Assembly: GCA_031406795.1 (NCBI GenBank)
Contig: JANOHV010000271.1
Coordinates: 1-43,045, forward strand
Source of the DNA: DATDCY01 sp031406795 [NCBI: Candidatus Rokuibacteriota bacterium]
Lineage (GTDB): Bacteria > JAUVQV01
DNA length: 43,045 nt
Reading direction: 5' to 3'
Position 1 is the first letter of the stretch; each line of letters starts with the position of its first letter. This document shows, piece after piece, positions 33,002 through 42,933 of the stretch. Made by a program: the position numbers and the translations under genes. The notes beneath the pieces were generated by a model. The model was given only the letters and a program-made list of their open reading frames with translations, was not told the origin of the DNA and did no database searches.

Positions 33002-34296
33002 GCCTTCTCCCTGCGGACCAGCACCGACCGGGCGTGCGCCTCCAGCCCTTCGAGTCGCGCGAAGCGCACGACCTTGTCGGCCATGGCCGCGAATTGCTCC
33101 TCGGAGAACGACATGATGTTCGAGCGCTTCTGGAAGTCCGGGGTTCCCAGGGTCGAGAAGAAGCGCGCCGAGCCGCCCGTCGGCAGCACATGGTTGGGTC
33201 CCGCGAGGTAATCGCCGAGGGCCTCGGGGGTGTGCGCCCCGAGAAAGACGCTGCCGGCATTGCGGATCAGCGGCAGGAATTGCAGCGGCTCGCGCACGAG
33301 CAACTCGAAGTGTTCGGGTGCCACGGTGTTGGCGACCTGGATGCCCTGCTGCAGGTCGCGGACGACCAGGATCAGACCCTGACCGCGCAGCGCGGCGCGG
33401 GCGATCTCGGGACGCGGCAGCGCGTCGACCTGTCTCTCGACCTCGACCCGGGTGCGGTCGGCGAGCTTCTGCGAGTCGGTCACCAGCACGCAGGTCGCCA
33501 GTTCGTCGTGCTCGGCCTGCGAGAGCAAATCGGCCGCGATGTGACGGGGATCGGCGGAGGCGTCGGCGAGAATGAGGATCTCGCTGGGACCGGCGATCAT
33601 GTCGATGTCGACTTCGCCGAACACCAGCTTCTTGGCAGTCGCGACGTAGATGTTGCCCGGCCCGACGATCTTGTCGACCCGCGGGATCGTCGCCGTCCCG
33701 TAGGCCAGCGCCCCGACCGCCTGGGCGCCGCCGATGCGGTAGATCTCCTCGAGTCCGAGCATGTCGGCCACGACGAGCACGTGCGGGTTGAGCACGCCCT
33801 CCGGCGCCGGCGTGCAGATCGCGAGCGACGGGACGCCGGCGACTTGAGCCGGGATCGCGTTCATCAGCACCGAACTCGGGTAGGCGGCCTTCCCTCCGGG
33901 CACGTAGAGCCCGACCCGCCCGATCGGCGTGACCAGCTGGCCGAGCAGCGTTCCGTCCGCGGAGGCCTCGAACCACGACTCGGCCCGCTGCCGCTGGTGG
34001 AAGGCGCGAATGCGCCCCGCCGACTCCTCGAAGAGCGCCAGGGTCTCGCGCGGAACCTTGCGGTAGGCCTGCCGCACCTCCTTCCTGCTCACGGGGAACT
34101 GCGCCGGCGCCAGGCGCACCCGGTCGAAGCGCTCCGTGTACTCGGCAACGGCCTCGTCCCCGCGCAGCTGCACCTCCTGCAGGATCTGTCTGACCGGCTC
34201 TTCGACGGCGGTGGCGTCGCGCCGGCCGCGATGTTCGAGACAGTTGAGCATTTCGCGAAATTCGCGATCCCGGTACCGGACTGTCTTCATCTTCAA
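32998..34296 (-). CDS. hisD: histidinol dehydrogenase
   Basis: HisD performs the last two steps of histidine synthesis, oxidising histidinol to histidine. The 432-residue protein contains VGLYVPGGKAAYPSSVLMNA, IYRIGGAQAVGALAYGT, the family signature around DMIAGPSEILILAD, LSQAEHDELA (zinc and catalytic residues) and the C-terminal NHVLPTGGSARFFS. Length is typical. ATG is preceded by GGAGG with a 7-base spacer. The 42 bases to murA upstream hold no gene; hisG, often found here in related genomes, is missing. Confidence 0.97.
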   Translation of the reverse strand: MKMKTVRYRDREFREMLNCLEHRGRRDATAVEEPVRQILQEVQLRGDEAVAEYTERFDRVRLAPAQFPVSRKEVRQAYRKVPRETLALFEESAGRIRAFHQRQRAESWFEASADGTLLGQLVTPIGRVGLYVPGGKAAYPSSVLMNAIPAQVAGVPSLAICTPAPEGVLNPHVLVVADMLGLEEIYRIGGAQAVGALAYGTATIPRVDKIVGPGNIYVATAKKLVFGEVDIDMIAGPSEILILADASADPRHIAADLLSQAEHDELATCVLVTDSQKLADRTRVEVERQVDALPRPEIARAALRGQGLILVVRDLQQGIQVANTVAPEHFELLVREPLQFLPLIRNAGSVFLGAHTPEALGDYLAGPNHVLPTGGSARFFSTLGTPDFQKRSNIMSFSEEQFAAMADKVVRFARLEGLEAHARSVLVRREKA

Positions 34297-34338
34297 TCCT
34301 CCCTGAGTCTTGCCAGTTCGCTGAACAGGGCGTTGCCG

Positions 34339-35598
34339 CTAGGCTCGTTCCCTGACGCGACCGGTCCGCGCGCCGATCCCGGCGAGCTTTTCGTCGAGTC
34401 GCTCGTAGCCGCGGTCGAGATGGTAAGCGCGGGCGACGACCGTTTCCCCCTCGGCGCGCAGCCCCGCCAGCACCAGCGAGGCGCTCGCCCGCAGATCGGT
34501 GGCCATCACGCGGGCGCCCGAGAGCGACGCCTTGCCGCGCACGATCGCCAGATTGCCGTCGAGCGTAATGTCCGCGCCCAGACGTTTGAGCTCGGCAACG
34601 TGCACGTAGCGATTCTCGAAAATGGTCTCGTGGATGACCCCCAGGCCGCGCGAGACGGCGAGTAGCGCCATGAACTGCGCCTGCATGTCGGTCGGGAACT
34701 CGGGATAGGGACCGGTCTTGATGTCGACCGCGCGCGGCCGCGGCGGCCCCTCGACACGCACACCCGCCGGGGTCTCCTCCACGCGCGCGCCCGCTTCGCG
34801 CAGCTTGGCGAGAACCGCGCCGAGATGCGCCGGGTCGGCGCCTTCCACCAGCACGTCGCCGCGGGTGATCGCGGCGGCGAGCATCAGGGTGCCCGCCTCG
34901 ATGCGGTCGGGCATGACCGTGTGGTCGAGCGGCCGCAGTTGTTCGACCCCGTGGACGACGATCGCGGCGGTCCCGGCGCCGAAAATGCGCGCGCCCATGC
35001 CGCTGAGCGCCCGGGCGAGATCGGTGATCTCGGGCTCGCAGGCGGCGTTGGTGATCTCGGTCGAACCCTCGGCGGTCACCGCCGCCATCAAGGCATTCTC
35101 GGTCCCGGTGACGGTCTGTTTCTCAAAGTGGATGCGCGCGCCCCGCAACCTGCCGGAACGCGCCGTGATGTAGCCGTGCTCAATGGCGATCTCCGCGCCA
35201 AGGGCGCGCATCGCCGCCAGGTGCAGGTTCACCGGCCGTTCGCCGATGGCGCACCCCCCGGGGAGCGAGACCCGCGCCTGGCCGGCGCGCGCCAGCAGCG
35301 GGCCGAGCACCAGAACCGAGGCGCGCATCGTCTTGACCAGGTCGTAGGGTGCCTCCTCGCCGCTCAGCGCCCTCGTGCTGATAAAGAGTTCGCCGCCCCG
35401 CCACTCGACCTTCGCGCCGAGAATCTCGAGCAGCTGCGTCATGGTGTCCACGTCGCGCAGGTGCGGGACATTGCGCACCCGATGCTCCCCGGGAACGAGG
35501 ATGGTGGCCGCGAGAATGGGCAGGGCGGCATTCTTCGCGCCGCCGACCCGCACACTGCCGCGCAGGCGCGGCCCGCCGGCGATCGTGATGCTTTCCAT
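34339..35598 (-). CDS. murA: UDP-N-acetylglucosamine 1-carboxyvinyltransferase
   Basis: MurA transfers enolpyruvate from PEP to UDP-GlcNAc, the first committed step of peptidoglycan synthesis. The 419-residue protein begins ITIAGGPRLRGSVRVGGAKNAALPIL with the essential Lys and Asn, has the catalytic Cys in LPGGCAIGERPVNLH (about residue 115), so it should be fosfomycin-sensitive, and the typical EFPTDMQAQFMAL. It starts one base after the prmC stop. It is part of the prfA-prmC-murA-hisD run. Confidence 0.97.
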   Translation of the reverse strand: MESITIAGGPRLRGSVRVGGAKNAALPILAATILVPGEHRVRNVPHLRDVDTMTQLLEILGAKVEWRGGELFISTRALSGEEAPYDLVKTMRASVLVLGPLLARAGQARVSLPGGCAIGERPVNLHLAAMRALGAEIAIEHGYITARSGRLRGARIHFEKQTVTGTENALMAAVTAEGSTEITNAACEPEITDLARALSGMGARIFGAGTAAIVVHGVEQLRPLDHTVMPDRIEAGTLMLAAAITRGDVLVEGADPAHLGAVLAKLREAGARVEETPAGVRVEGPPRPRAVDIKTGPYPEFPTDMQAQFMALLAVSRGLGVIHETIFENRYVHVAELKRLGADITLDGNLAIVRGKASLSGARVMATDLRASASLVLAGLRAEGETVVARAYHLDRGYERLDEKLAGIGARTGRVRERA

Positions 35599-35599
35599 G

Positions 35600-36457
35600 T
35601 CAGGCGGCCCTCCTCGCCGCGATCACCCGCTCGATGCCGCCGAGATCGCGACGGCTCGAGATTTCGACGAACCGGCCGGTCCGCTGCAGCAGCGTGCGCA
35701 CCCGGTCGGCCTGTCCCGCGCCGATCTCGAGCAGCAGCCAGCCGCCGTGACGCAGCAGCGGCGCCGCGCCCGCGACGATCCGCCCGATCAGGGCAAGTCC
35801 GTCGGGCCCGCCGTCGAGCGCCGCGCGCGGCTCGAAGTCGCGCACCTCCGCCTGGAGACCCTCGATCTCGGCCGTAGGGATGTACGGCGGGTTCGAAACG
35901 AGCGCGTCGAGCGACCCGGGACGGGCGCACAGCGGCTCGAGCAGGTCGCCTTCGCGGAACTCGATGCGGTCAGCCAGACCGTGCTCGGCGGCGTTGGCCC
36001 GCGCGACCGCGAGAGCCGGCGCCGAGCGATCGGTGCCGAGGAAAGCGCCGGCCCCAAGTTCGCGCGCCACCGCGATCACGATGGCCCCCGACCCGGTGCC
36101 GACATCCGCCACGCGCGCCCCGGGGCGGAGGCGATCGAGTGCGGCCTCGACCAGGGTCTCGGTCTCGGGACGCGGGACGAGCACGTGGGGATCGACCCGC
36201 AGGCGCAGGGACCAGAATTCACGCTCCCCGGTGACGTACGCCAGGGGGATACGCCGCGCCCGCTCCGCGAGCAGCCGCTCGTACCGCGGGGTGACCTGCG
36301 GATCCACCGGCTCGCGACCCCGGGCGAGCAGCGCCGCGCGATCAATCCCGGCAGCGTGCTCGAACAGCACGCAGGCCTCGAGACCCGCCGTCTCGATCCC
36401 GACGGCCGCCAGCCGCGCGCGGCCCCGCTCGACCGCAGCGGCGATCGTCCCCGTCAC
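35600..36457 (-). CDS. prmC: peptide chain release factor N5-glutamine methyltransferase
   Basis: PrmC methylates the Gln of the GGQ motif in release factors. The 285-residue protein has the helical N-terminal recognition domain with [13 protein letters not shown], the SAM-binding [33 protein letters not shown], and the active-site NPPY in LVSNPPYIP. Its GTG start overlaps the prfA stop as GTGA, so enzyme and substrate are co-translated, a widespread arrangement. Confidence 0.96.
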   Translation of the reverse strand: MTGTIAAAVERGRARLAAVGIETAGLEACVLFEHAAGIDRAALLARGREPVDPQVTPRYERLLAERARRIPLAYVTGEREFWSLRLRVDPHVLVPRPETETLVEAALDRLRPGARVADVGTGSGAIVIAVARELGAGAFLGTDRSAPALAVARANAAEHGLADRIEFREGDLLEPLCARPGSLDALVSNPPYIPTAEIEGLQAEVRDFEPRAALDGGPDGLALIGRIVAGAAPLLRHGGWLLLEIGAGQADRVRTLLQRTGRFVEISSRRDLGGIERVIAARRAA

Positions 36458-37521
36458 TCCGGGCCCCCGCTCAGCGCCATGGACTGGAAATGAGCTGCGA
36501 GCGCGTCGATCATCTCCTGGATGTCGCCCTCCATGAAGCTCTCGAGCCGGTAGATGGTCAGGCCGATCCGGTGATCGGTCACGCGGTTCTGGGGGAAATT
36601 GTAGGTCCGGATCCGCTCGCTGCGGTCCCCGGTGCCGACCATGCCCTTGCGCTCGGAGGCACGCTTCGCCGCCGCCGCCGCCTCGAGGCGATCCTTGAGG
36701 CGCGCGCGCAGGATGCGCAGGCCCTTGGCCTTGTTCTTGTGCTGGGACTTCTCGTCCTGACAGGAAACGACGAGTCCGGTCGGCAGGTGCGTAATGCGCA
36801 CCGCGGAGTCGGTCGTGTTGACGCTCTGGCCGCCGGGGCCCGAAGACCGGAAGACGTCGATCCGGAGCTCCTCGGGTTTGATGTCGATCTCGACTTCCTC
36901 CGCCTCGGGGAGCACGGCGACCGTGACGGCCGAGGTGTGAATCCGTCCACTGCCCTCGGTGACCGGCACGCGCTGCACGCGGTGGACGCCTGCCTCGTAC
37001 TTGAGGACGCTGTAGGCGCCGTGGCCCTCGACGAGGGCGATGACTTCCCGGAGGCCGCCGATGCCGGTCGAGGTCTGGCTCATGACCTCGATGCGCCAGC
37101 GCCGCCCCTCGGCGAAACGGCAGTACATCCGGAACAACTCGGCGGCGAAGAGTGCAGCCTCCTCCCCCCCCGTGCCGCCCCGGATCTCCAGAAAGGTGTT
37201 CTTGTCGTCATTCGGGTCGCGCGGCGTCAGCAGGACGCGCAGCTCGCGCTCGCTGGTCTGGAGCTGCTCGGCGAGTTCGACCAGCTCCTCCTGCGCCAGG
37301 GAGCGCAGTTCGGCGTCGCCCTCCTCGAGCAGGGCGCGGCTCTCGTCTTGACGCAGCCGCAGCTGCCGGTATTCCTGATATTTCTCGACGATCGGCCCGA
37401 CGGTGCCGCGCTCGATCATCAGCTCCCGGTAGCGCTGCCGGTCGCCGAGGACCGCAGGGTCGGCCAGCTGCCGGTCGATCTCCTCGCAGCGTTTCTCGAC
37501 TTCAGCCAGCTTGGTGAACAC
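36454..37521 (-). CDS. prfA: peptide chain release factor 1
   Basis: RF1 reads UAA and UAG stop codons. The 355-residue protein contains the GGQ peptidyl-hydrolase loop in [19 protein letters not shown], the ISxxGxxG-type [18 protein letters not shown] region and a typical C-terminal [18 protein letters not shown]. The start is GTG and lies 20 bases inside the DUF1385 gene. It precedes prmC, whose product modifies it. Confidence 0.97.
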   Translation of the reverse strand: MFTKLAEVEKRCEEIDRQLADPAVLGDRQRYRELMIERGTVGPIVEKYQEYRQLRLRQDESRALLEEGDAELRSLAQEELVELAEQLQTSERELRVLLTPRDPNDDKNTFLEIRGGTGGEEAALFAAELFRMYCRFAEGRRWRIEVMSQTSTGIGGLREVIALVEGHGAYSVLKYEAGVHRVQRVPVTEGSGRIHTSAVTVAVLPEAEEVEIDIKPEELRIDVFRSSGPGGQSVNTTDSAVRITHLPTGLVVSCQDEKSQHKNKAKGLRILRARLKDRLEAAAAAKRASERKGMVGTGDRSERIRTYNFPQNRVTDHRIGLTIYRLESFMEGDIQEMIDALAAHFQSMALSGGPE

Positions 37522-38392
37522 CGCGGACTCCCCTTTCCATCTCCAACACCTCGCGCAGCGCGCGCAGGGCCACTTCGATCTGGTCGTCGCTCGGGGGCCG
37601 CGTCGTCAGGGCCTGCAGCCAGTACCCCGGCGCCGCCAGCCAGCTCGCACGCGGGCGGGCGCCGAGGCGCAGGATCTCGAAGGCGATCCCGGCGACAAGC
37701 GGCAGCAGCGCCAGGCGCGAAACGAACTTCGCGAAGAAGCCCCAGGGCCCCGGGATGAACGAAAATACCAGCACGCTCACGGCAACGACGACAAGCAGGA
37801 AGTTCGTGCCGCAGCGCGGGTGGCGGGTCGAGTGGGCGCGGGCGCCCGCCACCGTGAGCGGATCGCCGTGTTCGTACGCCGAGACGACCATGTGCTCGGC
37901 TCCGTGGTACTCGAAAACCCGCCGAATCTCTGACCATTGGGCGATCAGCGCGAGATAGACGAGAAAGATGACGAGCCGGATCGAACCATCCACCCCGTTG
38001 AAGGCGAACCCCGCGCCGAGAGACGGCGCCAGGCGGGCGATCCCCTGGGTCAGCGCCAGCGGCAGCAGGAAGAAGATCCCGATGCCGGCGGCGACGGCGA
38101 CCGCCGACGCGAGCGCCATGCCGAGAGCGTTCGGCACCTCCTCCTCGGCAACCGCCTGCGCCGCGGAGAACCGCAACGCCCGCATGCCATGGGCCAGCGA
38201 CTGCAGCAGCGCGGGCGTTCCCCGCAGCACGGGCAGCCGCAGCAGCCGCCAGCGATCCGAGAGCAGGCGCAGCGGTTCGCGCAGCACCGCGACCTGGCCG
38301 TCCGGACGGCGGACCGCGACGGCAAGCGATCGCGGGGCGCGCATCATGACCCCTTCGATCACCGCCTGTCCGCCGATCAATGGCTCTCCCAT
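37502..38392 (-). CDS. DUF1385 family membrane protein
   Basis: The 296-residue protein starts [18 protein letters not shown], the hallmark of DUF1385, and has several hydrophobic segments (about residues 88-110, 130-150, 195-235) with the conserved [20 protein letters not shown] and [13 protein letters not shown]. The family is widespread in Firmicutes and deltaproteobacteria next to prfA and rpmE; the function is unknown, though a metal- or lipid-related membrane activity has been proposed from its His/Cys motifs. ATG at 38392 is chosen over upstream frame sequence overlapping thyX. It overlaps prfA by 20 bases. Confidence 0.88.
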   Translation of the reverse strand: MGEPLIGGQAVIEGVMMRAPRSLAVAVRRPDGQVAVLREPLRLLSDRWRLLRLPVLRGTPALLQSLAHGMRALRFSAAQAVAEEEVPNALGMALASAVAVAAGIGIFFLLPLALTQGIARLAPSLGAGFAFNGVDGSIRLVIFLVYLALIAQWSEIRRVFEYHGAEHMVVSAYEHGDPLTVAGARAHSTRHPRCGTNFLLVVVAVSVLVFSFIPGPWGFFAKFVSRLALLPLVAGIAFEILRLGARPRASWLAAPGYWLQALTTRPPSDDQIEVALRALREVLEMERGVRGVHQAG

Positions 38393-38409
38393 TCCCGCCC
38401 GAGACCCGC

Positions 38410-39150
38410 TCAATCCGGGAGCGCCAGCCGCGGCTGCGGCTCGCCGGGGGCCCAGCCGCGGTAGGCCGCTCGGACGTCGCGCAGCCGCCCGCAGGCCAGC
38501 TTGCCCTCGGAACAGGCTCCCGCGATGCACGCAGGACCGCACCTTTCGAACAGCACCGGGGCCGCGTCCCGGGCCAGACCGAGCATCCGCTCGGCGAGAC
38601 CGCGGATCTCCCACTGCGCCCTCAGGCAGCAGCGCAGCGCGAAGAAGTGGCGCAACTCGCGGGCGTTCATCGTGACGATGAGGCGGGTCGCCGCCGCGTT
38701 GGGGAGCACGAAACGCGCGTCCTCGGCGGGAACCCCGGCCGCCAGCAGCTCGCGATACCGACGGCCGGCATCCCGCATCGCCCGGGCAAACGTCCGCGAG
38801 AGTTCCGGCCGCGCGGCGATGGACGGCGGGACCACGTGTTCGAAATCCGCACCCGCGGCGACGTAGCGCTGGCTCTGCTGGGAATAGGAGGCGACGCGGT
38901 GCCGCACGAGCTGGTGACTCGCCGCACGAGAGAGACCCTCGACGCCGAAGCTGAACACTGCGTGTTCGAGGACCGAGAGATGCCCGAGGCCGAGAATGCG
39001 GCGGATCAGCACCGCCGCCCCGGCCGCGTCGGCCCCGCGTTCGAGATCGTCGATGCCGTCCGGCGAATAGCAGAGCCGGGCCGCCAGGGCCACAGCAAGC
39101 TCGGGTTCGGCGGTCCGGCGCAACAGGGAAACGCGCACGCGACCGTTCAT
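38410..39150 (-). CDS. thyX: flavin-dependent thymidylate synthase
   Basis: ThyX makes dTMP using FAD, NADPH and methylenetetrahydrofolate. The 246-residue protein has the ThyX signature RHRVASYSQQSQRY at about residues 78-91, upstream GHLSVLEHAVFSF, and LPNAAATRLIVTMNARELRHFFALR, which holds the catalytic Arg and Ser-less active site of the family. The ATG at 39150 fits the family start. It is 34 bases behind rpmE and 17 bases before DUF1385. Confidence 0.95.
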   Translation of the reverse strand: MNGRVRVSLLRRTAEPELAVALAARLCYSPDGIDDLERGADAAGAAVLIRRILGLGHLSVLEHAVFSFGVEGLSRAASHQLVRHRVASYSQQSQRYVAAGADFEHVVPPSIAARPELSRTFARAMRDAGRRYRELLAAGVPAEDARFVLPNAAATRLIVTMNARELRHFFALRCCLRAQWEIRGLAERMLGLARDAAPVLFERCGPACIAGACSEGKLACGRLRDVRAAYRGWAPGEPQPRLALPD

Positions 39151-39184
39151 TGGGTAATCCGGCGTCGGGAGAAACCCGACAGGA

Positions 39185-39400
39185 CTAGGCCTTGGCCGCT
39201 TCTTTCTGCCCGTACTTCTTGCGGAAGCGCTCGACACGGCCGGCGGCATCGATGAGCTTCTGCTTGCCGGTGAAGAAGGGATGGCATTTCGAGCAGATGT
39301 CGACCTTGTAGCTCGGTTTCGTCGAACGCGTATGAATGACCTCACCGCAGGCGCAGGTGATCGTGATCGCGTCGTAATCGGGGTGTATGCCCTCTTTCAT
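39185..39400 (-). CDS. rpmE: 50S ribosomal protein L31
   Basis: The 71-residue protein begins [20 protein letters not shown] and has the zinc-binding CxC ... CxxC set (CAC and CSKC), so it is the zinc-containing C+ type of L31. The middle [21 protein letters not shown] is diagnostic. A GGAGG lies about 10 bases before the ATG, and a promoter at 39444-39472 drives it and probably the thyX-DUF1385-prfA-prmC-murA-hisD-hisC run behind it. Confidence 0.96.
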   Translation of the reverse strand: MKEGIHPDYDAITITCACGEVIHTRSTKPSYKVDICSKCHPFFTGKQKLIDAAGRVERFRKKYGQKEAAKA

Positions 39401-39443
39401 CTCTTCGGCCTCCTCGCCCTTGAAGCTTGTGTAAAGAGTGTGG

Positions 39444-39472
39444 AAGATACCCGCTCGATCGCGGAAAGTCAA
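39444..39472 (-). promoter_or_regulatory. promoter of rpmE and the downstream unit
   Basis: The minus strand has TTGACT, a 17-base spacer and TATCTT, 43 bases before the rpmE ATG. Confidence 0.65.
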
Positions 39473-39500
39473 GCAGTGGTGGAAAAATCCCGTCGCGGGG

Positions 39501-39509
39501 TGCTATAGT
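39501..39509 (+). promoter_or_regulatory. extended -10 promoter for the unknown secreted protein
   Basis: The plus strand reads TGCTATAGT, identical to the elements at 9400-9408 and 13613-13621 on the minus strand. No clear -35 box is present. It lies 61 bases before the GTG at 39571. Confidence 0.5.
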
Positions 39510-39570
39510 CCGACGACGGGTTTCGACAGGACTTTGGCAGGGGCCGCAGCCGTTCGGAGGTCGATTCGGT

Positions 39571-40848
39571 GTGCTTGAGAAGTTGATCCGCCGCGCGACC
39601 GCCCTGCTGATCGGCATCCTCGCGCTCGGCGCGTCCGCAGGTGCTTCCCGCGGCGCCGAAACCGGCTCCGGGGCCGCGCCGCCGGAGATCGAACTGCGGA
39701 AATCGTTCAGATCTCTCCGCCGCGTCGGGCAGCAGCTCTCCGGCGGGGGGCGGGAAAACCGCGCGGGAGTCGACCCGGGCACTCCGGCCGGCCAGCCAGG
39801 GGTGGATCCGCCGCGCCTCGGGGGAGTTGCGGATGCCCTCGGGGAGCAGCTCCAGTCCTCGGGCACGCTCCATCTGCCGGACGTCGGCGGAGGGGGGATC
39901 GTGCTCCAGGCAGCAAACACGCCGATTCTGGAAACGGTCACCGGACGCCATCTGATCCTCGACCGCGACCGGACCATCGCCGCGGACGTCGTCGAGGGTA
40001 TCAGCCGCCGCTGGCCGGGCTTCTTGGTCGTCCAACCCCCCGCCGGCGCGGGGCTGCAGACCATCATCGACACGCTGCTCGACGCGGCCGGTTACGACGC
40101 GGTTCTGCGCGACGCGCCGCTGACCTTCGGTCGGGGAATAACCCTGCGGATCACGCCCGACTTCATCGTGCTGCGAAGCGATCGCGACCTGCTCGCCGGC
40201 GAGACGCGGGCGATCTCGGTGGTCGAACCGGCCGAGGTTCTCCCCCCCGAACTGAGGGAACTGGCCGGACAGCACCGCGTGCGGATCGTCGAACTGACCG
40301 CCGCCGGCGAACCCGCCGGCAGCGAGCAGGCCCCCTGGCGCGACTCCGCCGGCCGCGTCACCACGGTGGAAGCCACCCGCGCCGCGCCGGTCATCGAGGA
40401 GATCGCCCTCGCGCTGGGCTGCACGGTCGAGCGCCGCGTGCCGTTTCCCGCAACCGCCGAGGCGCCCGCACGCACCGCCGATCTCGGGATCGGCCGCGAC
40501 GCGAAAACGCACTACGTCTTCGCGCGGGCGGACCCCGGCAACCGGGAGAGCGCGGGCGACAGCCGCGAGGCGGCGATCACGGTGAAATCCGCAGCCGCAC
40601 TTCCGGAGGCGATCGGCACGCTCATCGAACGCCTCGGCCTGACGGCGATCGGTCCTGCGGTGGAGTTCTATCGCGCGGCGAAGCCTGGCGCCAGGCGGCG
40701 GTTCGTCATCGGCGTGCCGGGCTGGCTGGTCGAATCCGGCGGCCGGCGGCTCCTGATCACCGACGTCGCGCCGCCGCCCCTGGTGCGTCTCTACCTGACC
40801 CGCGAAGGGATCGACCTCTTCGAATACCGGATCCGCGACGGCCGCTGA
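39571..40848 (+). CDS. secreted protein of unknown function, secretin-N-like region
   Basis: The 425-residue product starts with a signal peptide (LEKLIRRATALLIGILALGASAGASRG). Residues about 100-205 (NTPILETVTGRHLILDRD, then TIIDTLLDAAGYDAVLRD and LRITPDFIVLRSD) resemble in pattern the N1-type domains of secretins such as GspD, but no outer-membrane secretin domain follows. The remaining 220 residues include more alpha-beta segments and are not recognised. GTG is the start, with GGAGG 10 bases upstream; the frame is open further up but lacks a good start there. It is monocistronic and convergent with ppiD. The secretin link is a visual inference and should be treated as weak. Confidence 0.65.
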   Translation: MLEKLIRRATALLIGILALGASAGASRGAETGSGAAPPEIELRKSFRSLRRVGQQLSGGGRENRAGVDPGTPAGQPGVDPPRLGGVADALGEQLQSSGTLHLPDVGGGGIVLQAANTPILETVTGRHLILDRDRTIAADVVEGISRRWPGFLVVQPPAGAGLQTIIDTLLDAAGYDAVLRDAPLTFGRGITLRITPDFIVLRSDRDLLAGETRAISVVEPAEVLPPELRELAGQHRVRIVELTAAGEPAGSEQAPWRDSAGRVTTVEATRAAPVIEEIALALGCTVERRVPFPATAEAPARTADLGIGRDAKTHYVFARADPGNRESAGDSREAAITVKSAAALPEAIGTLIERLGLTAIGPAVEFYRAAKPGARRRFVIGVPGWLVESGGRRLLITDVAPPPLVRLYLTREGIDLFEYRIRDGR

Positions 40849-40900
40849 ACGGGGCCCAGCCGCCGGCTTGCGACGAGGTGAATTTCCCGCCGTCTGCGGC

Positions 40901-42814
40901 CTACAACTTGCCGACCAGCGCCTCGTTGATCTTCACGGCGCGCAGCCGCCGAAGATCTTCCAGCCAGGCCTCGAAATACTGCTCCCGCTTCGCGCTGCGG
41001 AGCCGGGCGACTACGGTCTGCTTCTCCGCCTGAAAAGCCTCGCGCGTCGCGGGGATCCTGCCGTCGACCCGATAGAGAATGACCCTGCCGTCGGGGGCGG
41101 CCACCGGACCGCCGAAGGACCCGACTTCCAGGGAGAACGCACCCTGGAGGAGTTCGCCCTTGACGCCCGCCTCCGCAACGAAATCCCGCTGCGTGAACAA
41201 GGCGGTTTCCCGCACTTCACCCTTGGTTTTCGCGGCGATGCTCGGGGGCTGTTCGCCCCGGCGCAGTTCCTCGAGCCGCAGCCGGCCTTCGCCGATAAGA
41301 CGCTGGCGCGCCTGCTCGGCCAGCAGCGTCCGCTCCACGTCGCCGCGAGCCTCCTCGAAGGAGGGCACGGCTGCCGGACGCTTGGCCAGCGCCTTGTAGA
41401 CCCAATAGTCGTCTCCCTGGCGCACCGGTTCGCTGACTTCACCCTCCCCGAGGGAGAACATGGACTCGACGACGTCGGGCCGGGCCGCGGGGCCGGGGAG
41501 CGGCCCCTCGCGCGGCACCAGGTCCGTGGTGCCGACGATCATGCCGAATTTCGCCGCCGCCGCCTCCAGATCGCTGGTGGCGAGCGCGTCGTTGAGCGCC
41601 TCGACCCGGTTGGCGACCGCCTCGCGCGCCGCCGCCGCCGCGTACTTGCGGGCCACGTCGGCCTGCGCCTGCTCGAAAGCCGGCGTGCCGGCCTCACGCG
41701 TCTCTTCGACCTTGATGATGTGAAAACCGTATTGGGTCCGCGCCAGATCGCCGACCTGGCCCTTGCTCAACGCGAACGCCGCCTGCTCGAAGGCGGGAAC
41801 CATCTGGCCGGCCAGAATCCACCCGAGATCGCCGCCGGCCGGGCCGGTCGTGTCCTGGGAGAACTCGCGCGCCAGTGCGGCAAAGTCGATCCCGGCGGCC
41901 CGGGCCTTGTCCAGGACGAACTGCGCCCGGTCGCGGATCTTCTTTTCCTCCTCGGGCGGCGCCCCCTCGGCGAGACGAAACAGGATGTGCCGCGCGCGAA
42001 CCGAACGCTCGGTCCTGAACGCAGCGGCATTCTGCTCGAAGTAACTCCGCAGTTCCGCCTCGCTCGCCGGCGCGGCCGCCGCGAAGTCCCTGGCAAGCAC
42101 CGCGGTGTAGGCGAATCGAGCGCGCTCCGGCCGGGTGTACTTCGCCGGGTCGGCGTCGAACACGCGGCGCGCCTCTTCGAGCGAAACGGTCGCACCGGGG
42201 CCGGGGCCGGATGCCGGCAGGATGACCAGCAGGAGCCGCAGCTTCTCCTTCTCGCGGCGGAATTCCTCGAAGGCCTCCGCCTCGGCGATCTGCACGGGTT
42301 CCTGGACGAGGGCCCGGACCTTGCCGGCAAGCAGTTCGCCGCGCACATCCTCCTCGTAGGCCACCGTCTTGACGCCGGACGCGGCTAGCACTTCGCGGTA
42401 CTTCTTCGGATCGAACACGCCATTCTCCTGGAAAGCCGCGGTCTCGCGCACCTTGCTCGCGATCTCCGCGTCCCCGACGACGAGACCCATCCGGCGCGCC
42501 TCGTCGAGCAGGAGTCGCCGCCCGATGGCGGAATCCAGCGCGCCCTTCTTGACGCGGAAGCGCGTTTCGAGTTCATTGGCCGGGATGCCCGGGTAGAAGC
42601 GCCGGTAGAATTCCATCCGGCTGTCATGCGCTCGCAGGTATTCCGCGTACGGGACTTCGGCCGTGCCGACCCAGGCCGCGACCGAGCGCTCCGCATTCCC
42701 TGCACCCGTGTCCCCTCGGCCCCAGACGAGGAAGATGGTGCCGATGAAGACGCCGACGATCAAGATGATGATGACCAGGACAAAAACCGCGTTCCCTCGA
42801 ATGAAGCGCATCAT
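40901..42814 (-). CDS. ppiD: periplasmic chaperone/peptidyl-prolyl isomerase PpiD
   Basis: The 637-residue protein has one N-terminal membrane anchor (about residues 8-31, NAVFVLVIIILIVGVFIGTI), a SurA/PpiD-type N-terminal domain (about 35-160), a parvulin domain at about 265-365 (VRARHILFRLAEGAPPEE, GGDLGWILAGQMVPAFEQAA, YGFHIIKVEE) and a long C-terminal region to VKINEALVGKL. This is the PpiD layout, an inner-membrane-anchored foldase for exported proteins leaving SecYEG. ATG at 42814 is followed by a second ATG, and a G-rich ribosome site lies 9 bases upstream. It is driven by a promoter at 42868-42896. Confidence 0.92.
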   Translation of the reverse strand: MMRFIRGNAVFVLVIIILIVGVFIGTIFLVWGRGDTGAGNAERSVAAWVGTAEVPYAEYLRAHDSRMEFYRRFYPGIPANELETRFRVKKGALDSAIGRRLLLDEARRMGLVVGDAEIASKVRETAAFQENGVFDPKKYREVLAASGVKTVAYEEDVRGELLAGKVRALVQEPVQIAEAEAFEEFRREKEKLRLLLVILPASGPGPGATVSLEEARRVFDADPAKYTRPERARFAYTAVLARDFAAAAPASEAELRSYFEQNAAAFRTERSVRARHILFRLAEGAPPEEEKKIRDRAQFVLDKARAAGIDFAALAREFSQDTTGPAGGDLGWILAGQMVPAFEQAAFALSKGQVGDLARTQYGFHIIKVEETREAGTPAFEQAQADVARKYAAAAAREAVANRVEALNDALATSDLEAAAAKFGMIVGTTDLVPREGPLPGPAARPDVVESMFSLGEGEVSEPVRQGDDYWVYKALAKRPAAVPSFEEARGDVERTLLAEQARQRLIGEGRLRLEELRRGEQPPSIAAKTKGEVRETALFTQRDFVAEAGVKGELLQGAFSLEVGSFGGPVAAPDGRVILYRVDGRIPATREAFQAEKQTVVARLRSAKREQYFEAWLEDLRRLRAVKINEALVGKL

Positions 42815-42867
42815 GGCGCGTTACCCCCCCCTTGCACGTGCCTTCCGACCGTTGAAATCGATCGCGC

Positions 42868-42896
42868 ATCCTACCCCGATTTTCAATCGTATGCAA
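42868..42896 (-). promoter_or_regulatory. promoter of ppiD
   Basis: The minus strand has TTGCAT, a 17-base spacer and TAGGAT, 53 bases before the ppiD ATG. Confidence 0.6.
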
Positions 42897-42933
42897 CCAT
42901 CGGATGACGCCCGCAAACGATTCCGCCGGGTTG

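Noticed and set aside
31928-33976. Apparent HisD-HisC fusion in one frame
   Set aside because: The upstream part is the wrong phase of hisD; HisC proper starts at the GTG at 33001.
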